Below are positions 53,437-60,996 of a DNA stretch of 64,000 nucleotides, piece by piece. The position numbers were made by a program, and so were the translations under genes. Each line of letters starts with the position of its first letter. The first letter of the stretch is position 1. Under the pieces are notes generated by a model that saw only the letters and a program-made list of their open reading frames with translations, was not told where the DNA came from and ran no database searches. The stretch comes from Aureococcus anophagefferens (lineage: Eukaryota > Sar > Pelagophyceae > Pelagomonadales > Pelagomonadaceae), in the NCBI RefSeq assembly GCF_000186865.1, contig NW_008705571.1, positions 602,439 to 666,438 of the forward strand, read 5' to 3'.

Positions 53437-54492
53437 TTACGGTGCACTATGTCCCGAGGCGCGAGGGAACTTGACGAGCCGTGACGACGCGAGGTACTGG
53501 CAGAACCAATGCCAGCTGTGCTCGCCGCGGTCAGCGTCAAGCTCATCTTTGCGGTCATGCATGAGGCCGTCCCAAGTACACAGGATTTCGAAGAAAGGTT
53601 GATGATAGATGCTAAGGCTGTAGGATTGGCTTCCTTCGTGCGTCGCGTCCCAAGTCTCACAATCGTACGAACCCAGCCAGAATCTTGAGAGCATGACTTC
53701 GCCTTCGTTGAACTCCGCCAAAATAGGAAACCACGGAGACTCCGCTTGTTCCGGATGCAGATTGGCCATCATAAAATCATCGTGGTACATTGCGCTGGGT
53801 AACTCATCGTGCTCGCGGCAGGTCCCACCTGGAGTGTCTATCCGGTGGATGGAATCGCCATGAACAACAAATATCTCGTGCTGAAAATTTTCATCGAAAC
53901 TGCGTAAGAATTCATCGATGAGTTCCTCGGCTGGCGGAGTCGTATCTTCTTCGTTGATGCGTGCCTCGATCGTGTGAGGCAGGTTCAAGGCGTCAACGAT
54001 CTGCGTGAACGCATCTGTCTGATATATGGGCTCAGATTCGAAATCAAACATCCAATTTCCGCCAATATCATCTCGCATATTGTCAAGGAGTTTTTCGAAA
54101 GAAGCAACGAATTTCAGTATGGGCTTCTGCGCTGCTGGCCAGTTCGCACGAGGCAAGACCTGTACCACGAGAAATGTGTCGCAGCGCAACGGTCTCACCC
54201 GACCTTGCGCGTCGCGTTGGACAGGGGGTAGCGTATACCCGTCGTATCCCTTCGAGGCATAGTCGTATTCCTCCTTCGACACCAGCGACTTGACGAGGTC
54301 GCGCGCGTCCGCCGGCTTGTCGAACCCCGGCAGCTCCGCGAGGCACGGGTAGCGGCGCACGAAATATTCGATCCATGTCGCGTTGTTCGAAGCCGCCGCT
54401 CTGAGAGCGCGGCATACGCGCGCGACCGGCGCCACGCCTGTCGGCACGAGGAAGGGCACGCTCAGCTCCAGAGCGAGCATCGACGAAGGCAT
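53437..54492 (-). CDS. F-box-like protein of unknown function, lower-GC gene
   Basis: The 351-aa protein starts at the ATG at 54490-54492 (MPSSMLALELSVPFL), as the longer frame starts at GTG. Residues 8-45 (LSVPFLVPTGVAPVARVCRALRAAASNNATWIEYFVRRY) look like a weak F-box. The rest is acidic and aromatic (NWMFDFESEP, WFPILAEFNEGEVMLSRFWLGSYD, YHQPFFEILCTWDGL) and may be a single domain that I cannot name. The gene uses many A/T-ending codons and is clearly lower in GC than its neighbours, starting right after the U-box gene, so horizontal or recent origin is possible. Confidence 0.65.
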   Translation of the reverse strand: MPSSMLALELSVPFLVPTGVAPVARVCRALRAAASNNATWIEYFVRRYPCLAELPGFDKPADARDLVKSLVSKEEYDYASKGYDGYTLPPVQRDAQGRVRPLRCDTFLVVQVLPRANWPAAQKPILKFVASFEKLLDNMRDDIGGNWMFDFESEPIYQTDAFTQIVDALNLPHTIEARINEEDTTPPAEELIDEFLRSFDENFQHEIFVVHGDSIHRIDTPGGTCREHDELPSAMYHDDFMMANLHPEQAESPWFPILAEFNEGEVMLSRFWLGSYDCETWDATHEGSQSYSLSIYHQPFFEILCTWDGLMHDRKDELDADRGEHSWHWFCQYLASSRLVKFPRASGHSAP

Positions 54493-54758
54493 CGGGCGAC
54501 AGCGCCTGAGGCGGTCAAGGGGGTGGGCGTCGTTGCCGTCGCAGAGCACGCGGCGGGACCACGCCGCGCGAGGCCGTCGGCGACGGAGCCGAGCTTCGCC
54601 GCGTCGAGCCCGGTGGCGCTCGATGATGACCCGGGATGGGCGAAATTTACCTCAGGGCCCGACGGCGATCGAGCCGATTCGAGGCCTCCCAGGGACGCCC
54701 TCGCAAGCATCGCCGCCGCCCTCTGGACAAACACCACGCGTGGAAGGGAAAACGGGGC

Positions 54759-57383
54759 TTAGTTGACCTCGGGCGCGAGGCCGGCCTCGGCGAGCATGTT
54801 GGACATGACGTCCTTGAGCTCCGGGTAGGCCTTGGAGAGCTCGCCGAGCGTGCGGAGGATGGAGGTCGTCGCCTCGGCGAGGGACTTGGCGCGGAAGGAC
54901 TTCTCCTGGACGGTCTCGTCGAAGGCGGAGATCTTGTCCCGGTGCATGGCCGAGAGGCGCGCGAGGCGCTTCTCGTGCTTCTCGAGCGCCTCGTCCTGCG
55001 CGCCGAGCTCGACCTCCATCTGCGCGTGGGCCTCGGCGAGGTGGCCGTTGCGCTCCTCGAGGCGCGCGCACTGCGCGTCGACCTGCTGGAGGCGGCGCTC
55101 GTCCTCCTCGTAGTCCGTCGAGAGGCGCTGGAGCTCCTTCTTGCGGCGGAAGAGCGCGTCCTGCGCGAGCTTGGCCTGCTCCTCGAGCTGCTTCATGTCC
55201 TCGGCCTCGTTGGACTTCATGTTCGCCTTCTGGAAGGACTGGCGGTACTGGCTGTTGCGGCTGTTGACGTGGCTCAGCGTCGCCTCGAGCGCGCGCATCT
55301 CGCGCTCGCGGCGCCGGATCTCCTGGTCGAGCTCGTCGCCGACGCGCTGGAGCTCCTCGCGCTTCTGGGCGGCCTGGATCAGGTAGTAGGCCTGGGACTT
55401 GGGCTCGCCGTCGTCCTCGTCCGTGCCCCGGAGCCGCGACGACTTGCAGAGCGTCTCGTACTTGGCCGCGAGCTTCGTGACCTGCTGCTTGCGCTGGCCC
55501 ACCTCGATCTGGGCCTTGTGGCGCTCCTCCTCGGTGTGGCGCAGCTGGGCGGCCTGCACCTCCTTGTGGACGGCGATCTCCTTCTTGCGCTCCTGCATGC
55601 TCAGCTTGAGCTGCTGCTTCCGGTTCTCGAGCGTGAAGACCTTGTCCGCGCGCTGGCTCAGCGCGTCGCGGAGGCGCTTGAGCTCGAGGCGCATGATGTC
55701 GTTCTGGACCATGGCCTCCTCCTCCTGCTGCTGCTGGGCCTTGAGGGACTGCTCCGCGCTGTTGTTCTCGAGCTCGAGCTCCGTGATGCGCGCCTCGAGC
55801 TCCTCCTGCTGCTGCGCGGCGAGCTCGCCGCGGCGCTGGGCCGCGCGGAGCTCGTTGTTGAGGCGCCGGCCCTGGGACGTGAGCATCTTCTTCATGTCGC
55901 GGGCCTCCTGGAGCTGGGCCTCGAGCTTCTCGATCTGCGCGTTGAGCGCGCGCTTCTCGTCGTCGCTCCGCTCGCCGAGGCCCCGCGCGACCTTGCGCTC
56001 CATCTGCTGGATCTGGAATTCCGCGTTGTAGATGAGCTCCTGCTGGCGCACGCTCTCGCCGTCGAGCTGGCGGATCTTGGACTGGAGGTTGCGGCCCTGC
56101 GCCTGCGCGCCCGAGATCTCCGCGATGTAGTTCGCCTCCTCCTGGCGGAGCGCGAAGAGGGCCTGGGACTGCTTGAACATGGACTCCTTGAGCGCCGCGA
56201 GGGCGCGGTCCTGCTTCTGCTGCTCCACCTCGTTGGCCCGCAGCTCGGCCTCGGCCTCCTGCGCGGACTGCTCGACCTTGGCCGTGTTCTGGTCGCCGAC
56301 CTCGAGGCGCTGCTTCGACTGGTGGTAGAGCTTGCGGCACCGCTCGAGGTGCGCGCGGCGCGCGACGACCTCCTCGGCCGCGCGCTCGTTCTCCCGGCGC
56401 TTCCGCAGCAGCGCGCGCGCGGACGACGCGAGCTCGCTCTTGAGCACGTCGATCTCGTCCTCGAGGCGCTGGAGCTTCGTCTTCTCCGCCATGAGGTCCT
56501 CGCGGCGCGTCTGCACCTGGCGCTCCATGAGGCTCACCTTGGACTGGATCTCCACGTACTCCTCGCGGACCTTCTTGAGCCTGTCGCGCGCGGCCTGGAT
56601 CTCGTCGACGAAGACCTCCTTGTTCGCGCGCTCCTCGACGTACTCGGCGGCCGTCTTCGTGATCTCCTTGTCGCGCCGCGCGCTCGCCTCGATGGCGTCC
56701 TTCCACTGCTTGACGAGCTGCTGGCGCTCCGCGTGGAGGCTCCGGAACTCCTGCGCCGTCCGGTCGAGCTCGATCTGGCGCGCGGCCGTCTCCGTCATCT
56801 CCGCCTCGACGGCGGCCTTCTGGGCCAGGTCCACCTTCGTGAGCTTCTCGATCTGGAGCGAGAGGGCGTTGATCTTGACCTCGTCGGCACGCGTGTACCG
56901 CTGGATCGCGAGGTTGTCCTCCTCCTTCTGCTTCGCGGCGAGGGCCCACTGCTCGAGCTCCTCCTGGTTCCAGTTCATCTGGAGCTTGAACTGGTCCATC
57001 TTCTCGTTGGCCTGGAAGACCTGGTTCTGGAGGGCGTTGAGCATCGAATCGTGCTCCTCGACCTCGACCTGCTCGCGGCGCAGCTCCTGGCGGTAGCGGC
57101 CGGCCTCGCGCTTCGCGAGCTCGGCGCCGTGCTGCTCCGACTTGATCTCCGCCTCCTTGGCCGACATGAGGCCCGTCGTGTGCGACACCTCCTGGCGCAC
57201 GTTCTTCAGGTGCTCGACCATGACCTTGTAGCGCTCGTCGTGCTCGCCGTGCTCCTTGATGGCCTTCTCCAGCAGCTCGCGCTTCTTCGCGATCTCCGCG
57301 AAGATGGCCTTGGCCTCATCGTTGGCGAAGAGCGGCAGCTCCGTCAGCGTCCCGTCCTCGTCGAGGAAGTCCTCGTCCGCCAT
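54759..57383 (-). CDS. CCDC39: CCDC39/FAP59, axonemal 96-nm ruler coiled-coil protein
   Basis: CCDC39, with CCDC40, forms the ruler that positions dynein arms and radial spokes every 96 nm on ciliary doublets. The 874-aa single-exon protein starts at the ATG at 57381-57383 (MADEDFLDEDGTLTELPLF). It is almost entirely coiled coil. The recognisable CCDC39 block is QANEKMDQFKLQMNWNQEELEQWALAAKQKEEDNLAIQRY (about residues 120-160) followed by ADEVKINALSLQIEKLT. Length is close to the family (about 940). The antisense leucine-rich open frame is a shadow. Its presence implies a flagellated stage or retained axoneme. Confidence 0.88.
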   Translation of the reverse strand: MADEDFLDEDGTLTELPLFANDEAKAIFAEIAKKRELLEKAIKEHGEHDERYKVMVEHLKNVRQEVSHTTGLMSAKEAEIKSEQHGAELAKREAGRYRQELRREQVEVEEHDSMLNALQNQVFQANEKMDQFKLQMNWNQEELEQWALAAKQKEEDNLAIQRYTRADEVKINALSLQIEKLTKVDLAQKAAVEAEMTETAARQIELDRTAQEFRSLHAERQQLVKQWKDAIEASARRDKEITKTAAEYVEERANKEVFVDEIQAARDRLKKVREEYVEIQSKVSLMERQVQTRREDLMAEKTKLQRLEDEIDVLKSELASSARALLRKRRENERAAEEVVARRAHLERCRKLYHQSKQRLEVGDQNTAKVEQSAQEAEAELRANEVEQQKQDRALAALKESMFKQSQALFALRQEEANYIAEISGAQAQGRNLQSKIRQLDGESVRQQELIYNAEFQIQQMERKVARGLGERSDDEKRALNAQIEKLEAQLQEARDMKKMLTSQGRRLNNELRAAQRRGELAAQQQEELEARITELELENNSAEQSLKAQQQQEEEAMVQNDIMRLELKRLRDALSQRADKVFTLENRKQQLKLSMQERKKEIAVHKEVQAAQLRHTEEERHKAQIEVGQRKQQVTKLAAKYETLCKSSRLRGTDEDDGEPKSQAYYLIQAAQKREELQRVGDELDQEIRRREREMRALEATLSHVNSRNSQYRQSFQKANMKSNEAEDMKQLEEQAKLAQDALFRRKKELQRLSTDYEEDERRLQQVDAQCARLEERNGHLAEAHAQMEVELGAQDEALEKHEKRLARLSAMHRDKISAFDETVQEKSFRAKSLAEATTSILRTLGELSKAYPELKDVMSNMLAEAGLAPEVN

Positions 57384-57909
57384 GATGGTCGCCGCCTGCG
57401 TCGGGGGTCGCGGATGATCGAACGGTCCGTCGCGCGGCCGAGACGACCGGCCGGTCCGTCGCGCGGCCGAGACGGGCGGCGCGCCGCAGCCCAAAAGCTC
57501 GGCGGCCCAGCGCCCCGCCCGGCAGCCCCGCGATGGGCTGCGCCGCGACTCCTCTCGCGGCCCGGAGGCTGCCCCCGAGGCGCGCGCGTCTCAAATGGCA
57601 CCGCTGCGGACGCGGTTTCGCGCGGGCTGTCACCGCGCGTCCCTCTGCGCCTCGACCACCGCTTCGCGGATCCGCGGGAGGTCGGCTGCCGCTCGTGGGC
57701 GGCCGTCGAGCCGCGACGACGGCGGCGGCGGGTTCAGCGCCCTCGTTGCGCCACTAGATACGGAGGCCAATGCTTTCCCCTCGATGCACTCATCGACATG
57801 GGCAAGCTCTGCATGCGACCTGACAAACTCGCAGCCTCGAGGTGATGGGCCAGCCTCGCAGTGCGCGCCGCGACACCAACCAACACCAGCGCCCGCGCCG
57901 CTTGACAAA
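57384..57909. other. Divergent intergenic region between CCDC39 and TatD genes
   Basis: About 530 bp. It contains a 23-bp sequence starting CGGTCCGTCGCGCGG repeated at 57423 and 57452 (29-bp period). Downstream the TatD frame stays open with an in-frame ATG at 57783, so a longer TatD N terminus is possible. Otherwise nothing recognisable. Confidence 0.5.
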
Positions 57910-58866
57910 ATGACAACGCCTGCCTGCCTGCCCGTGCCAAGCGATGCGTGCACGCTAGAAAAGACCTTCGCAGTGATGGCATGCAGGTGCTGCGCGCCGC
58001 TGCAATCCGACGACGAAGGCGGCGACGAAGTGCTGCTGCCGATGGAGCCGGACGCCGCGCTGGCCGCCGCGACGATCTTCGACAGCCACAACCACATCTT
58101 CGCGGACGCGATGACGGCGCGAGCGCGGCGCAACTTCTACGGCGTCGTGCAGGCCGTCGAGGAGGCGGACTGGCCGCGCGTGCTCGAGCGCTGCGGCGCG
58201 TCGTCGCGGCTGCGGCCGGGCCTCGGCGTGCACCCGTGGCAGGCGCACCGCGTCGACGACGTCGACGCCTACCTCTCGCGCCTCGAGCGGCACCTCGAGC
58301 AGCACCCGGGCGCCATCGTCGGCGAGGTCGGCCTCTGCAAGTGCGCGAAGAATGCCCGCGGCGCCAAGGCGGAGCGCGACGCGGGCCTCGCGGCGCAGCG
58401 GCGGCTCTTCGTCGGGCAGCTCCTGCTCGCGGCGCGCCTACGCCGGCCCGCGTCGGTGCACGCGGTCAAGCAGCACGCGCCGCTCAAGGACGCGCTCGCG
58501 GCGGCGGCCGCCGCCGGACGGCCGAGCGTCGCGCTCCACTCGTTCTCCGGCACGGCGCACCACGTCGGCGAGCTCCTCGCGCTCGTCGGCGGCGCGTTCC
58601 CCGTCTTCTTCGGCTTCAGCCACACGATCAACGTGGCCATGAACGGCTCCCGCGGCGCGCCGGCGCTCCGCGCGGCCATCGCCGCCGTGCCCGACGACCG
58701 CGTCCTCGTCGAGAGCGACGTCGACGACCCCGCGGCGGCCCGCGCGGCGACGTGCCTCGCCGTGCGCCTCGTCGCGGAGGCCAAGGGCTGGGGCGTCGTC
58801 GAGACGGCCGAGCGGACGCGCGCGAACGCGCTCGCCTGGCTCGCGGGCGGGGACGCGCCGACGTAG
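57910..58866 (+). CDS. TatD-family metal-dependent nuclease
   Basis: TatD enzymes are TIM-barrel DNases or 3'-exonucleases. Taking the ATG at 57910, the protein is 318 aa. ATGs at 57783 and 57976 are alternatives. The metal-site motifs occur in order: FDSHNH (His60 and His62), GLGVHPW, VGEVGLC, SVHAVK, ALHSFSG and LVESDVDDP. A Cys-rich stretch (MACRCCAP) precedes the barrel. Length of the catalytic part (about 260 aa) is normal. A role in DNA repair or apoptosis-like DNA breakdown is known for the family, not shown here. Confidence 0.88.
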   Translation: MTTPACLPVPSDACTLEKTFAVMACRCCAPLQSDDEGGDEVLLPMEPDAALAAATIFDSHNHIFADAMTARARRNFYGVVQAVEEADWPRVLERCGASSRLRPGLGVHPWQAHRVDDVDAYLSRLERHLEQHPGAIVGEVGLCKCAKNARGAKAERDAGLAAQRRLFVGQLLLAARLRRPASVHAVKQHAPLKDALAAAAAAGRPSVALHSFSGTAHHVGELLALVGGAFPVFFGFSHTINVAMNGSRGAPALRAAIAAVPDDRVLVESDVDDPAAARAATCLAVRLVAEAKGWGVVETAERTRANALAWLAGGDAPT

Positions 58867-58945
58867 TACTGGATTCGAGCACAGGTCTTAGTATGCGGAT
58901 GGTACGCGGCGAGGGCGGGCGGGTCTTTGTCCGGGCGAGGGGGTC

Positions 58946-59921
58946 CTAGGGCGCCGGCGCCGGCGCCGCCGCGGGGAGCGGGAGGTCCGGGTTCCGGTTC
59001 GGGTCGATGAGCCCCGTCGCCGGGTCGACGTACGAGTCGAGGAGCTTCTTCAGGAGGGGCACCCGCTCGAGCTGCGTGACCCACTCGTCGATGTCGATGA
59101 CGCCGTCGCCGTCGACGTCTAACACGGCCACGAGCTCCTCGACGGTCTTCGTCGCGTCGGGCGGCTTGGGCAGCGTCTTGAGCATGGTCATGAGCTCCGC
59201 GCGGTCGATCTTGCCCGAGTTGTCCGTGTCGATCTGCTTGAAGACCAGGACGCCCGCCAAGCCGATGGTCTCCTTGAGGCCCTCGATCTGCCGCTTCTTC
59301 GTGTGGAGCTTGCCCTGCTCCTCCTCCTCGAGCGACTCCTTGGCCTCGAGCGCCGCGACCTACGAAGCATGACGGTGACGACGTTTCATCGTTTTCCCGG
59401 TCAAAATCTCTCGAAAATCGTCGCGGCCACAGGACGCTGGCCGCGACGTCCGTGATGAGCTTCGCGAGGCGGTCCTCGAGGCTCTGGTACGTCGCGAGCT
59501 TGCCCGTCGCGGCGTCGAGGTTCTGGTCGATGGCGGCCTTGAGGCCCGGCAGCTTGCTGAGGTTGCTGAGCCACTCGTCCAGCGAGATGACGCCGTCGCC
59601 GTCGCTGTCGAGCGTGTCCGCCATCTTTTCGAAGGGCACGAACGCGGGCGCCTGCCCGTCGGGCCAGCCCTCGGGCGGCGGCATCGGCTTCTTGCGGGGC
59701 AGCGATTTGAGCATGCGCTGCAGCTCCTTCTTGCTGATGCTACCGTTGTGGTCGCAATCGATCTGCGAGAACACGATGATCCCCGGCGTCGACGCCGCCA
59801 GCTCCGCCGAAATGCTGTCGTCGTCCTTCCCCTCGGCCTTGAGCGCCTCGTACTTCTTCTTCAGCAGCTCCTGCGTGGCCACGGCCAGCGGCACGGTCGG
59901 CATGGAGACACCGCCACCCAT
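58946..59921 (-). CDS. Four-EF-hand calcium-binding protein
   Basis: Exons 59448..59921 and 58946..59359 join to 295 aa, starting at the ATG at 59919-59921 (MGGGVSMPTVP; an N-terminal Gly may be myristoylated, inference). Four canonical EF-hand loops: DCDHNGSISKKE, DSDGDGVISLDE, DTDNSGKIDRAE and DVDGDGVIDIDE. The first pair lies in exon 1, the second in exon 2, and each is followed by a similar LP-rich spacer, suggesting internal duplication. No kinase or other domain is present, so it is a calcium sensor or buffer. The intron is a perfect introner. Confidence 0.92.
59360..59447 (-). mobile_element. Introner element with perfect 8-bp duplication, GT-AG
   Basis: GTCGCGGC at 59440..59447 is repeated at 59352..59359. 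The body starts CAGCGTCCTGTGGCC, contains CGACGATTTTCGAGAG and TTTTGACCGGGAAAACGATG, and ends CTTCGTAG. Phase 0 gives LITDVAALEAKES. Confidence 0.93.
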
Positions 59922-60102
59922 AGTGCAATCGAGATGATCGCGGCAGCCCAAAAGCTCCGAGCTCCGGCGGCGTTGGAGAGAGCACGACAGCCACGATTGT
60001 GCATGGGGCATCTTTAGCTGATTGATCTCTTCTTGAAGTCGCAGTGCGATCGCGTATGCGTCGCGCGCGAGGCACGGCGTCCAGCACTTCAAAGCAGCAG
60101 CG

Positions 60103-60996
60103 ATGCTCCGCAGCGCACGTCGAACCATCACGATCCTCCGCACGCGCAAAGACCTCGACGGCTGGCGCGCGCAACAGAGCGAGGTCGGCCTCGTGCCCAC
60201 CATGGGCGCGCTGCACGCCGGCCACGCGGACCTCATGCGGCGCGCGGCGGCCGAGAACGACATCGCCATCGCGTCCATCTTCGTGAATCCGACGCAGTTC
60301 GCGCCCGGCGAGGACCTGGAGAAATACCCGCGGACGTTCGAGCGGGACGTCGAGGTCCTGCGAGACGCGGGCGTCGCCGCGTGTTTCGCGCCGACCGTCG
60401 AGGACATGTACGGCGACGGCGACGGCGTCGCCGTGCTGCCGCCGCCGCGCTTCGACGCGCTGAGCGAGGGCGCCGCGCGGCCGGGCCACTTCTCGGGCGT
60501 CTGCACGGTCGTCGCCAAGCTGTGGAACGCGGTGCGGCCGAAGCGGTCCTACTTTGGCCAGAAGGACGCCATGCAGTGCGCCGTGCTCCGCAGCCTGCGC
60601 CGCGACCTCGCCTTCGACCTGGAAGTCGTCGTCTGCGACACCGCGCGCGCGGACGACGGCCTCGCGCTCTCGTCGAGGAACGCGTATCTCGACGCCGACG
60701 AGCGCGCGGCCGCGCCCGTCGTCTTCAGAGCGCTCGGCGCCGCGCGCGACGCCTGGCGCGCCCAGGCGGGGCCCGGGCCCGCCGCCGCGCTCCGGAGCGC
60801 CGCCGAGGCGACGCTCGCGGCCGAGCCGCTCGTTCGCCGCGTCGAGTACGTCTCCGTCGCGGACTACGACACGATGGCCGAGCTCGACGTCGTCCCGCCG
60901 CCCGACGGCGGCGCCGAGCCGCGCGCGATCCTCTCCGTCGCCGTGCGCCTCGGCAACGTGCGCCTCATCGACAACCTCCCGCTTCGCGGTAATTAG
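60103..60996 (+). CDS. panC: Pantothenate synthetase
   Basis: Joins pantoate and beta-alanine with ATP to make pantothenate, the vitamin B5 step of CoA synthesis. The 297-aa single-exon protein starts at ATG 60103 (MLRSARRTITILRTRK). It has the nucleotidyl-transferase signature PTMGALHAGH (32-41), then IFVNPTQFAP, GHFSGVCTVVAKLWN, YFGQKDAMQ and LALSSRNAYL, matching bacterial and plant enzymes over their full length. There is no obvious plastid leader, so it is probably cytosolic or mitochondrial. The stop TAG at 60994-60996 overlaps the stop of the opposite PRMT gene. Confidence 0.95.
   Translation: MLRSARRTITILRTRKDLDGWRAQQSEVGLVPTMGALHAGHADLMRRAAAENDIAIASIFVNPTQFAPGEDLEKYPRTFERDVEVLRDAGVAACFAPTVEDMYGDGDGVAVLPPPRFDALSEGAARPGHFSGVCTVVAKLWNAVRPKRSYFGQKDAMQCAVLRSLRRDLAFDLEVVVCDTARADDGLALSSRNAYLDADERAAAPVVFRALGAARDAWRAQAGPGPAAALRSAAEATLAAEPLVRRVEYVSVADYDTMAELDVVPPPDGGAEPRAILSVAVRLGNVRLIDNLPLRGN

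Noticed and set aside
53437..54549. Start of the F-box-like gene at 54549
   Set aside because: That codon is GTG. The first ATG is at 54492 and starts the recognisable region.
54636..57845. 1069-aa plus-strand open frame
   Set aside because: Leucine/arginine-rich antisense shadow of CCDC39. It lacks domains and arises from G/C-ending codons on the other strand.
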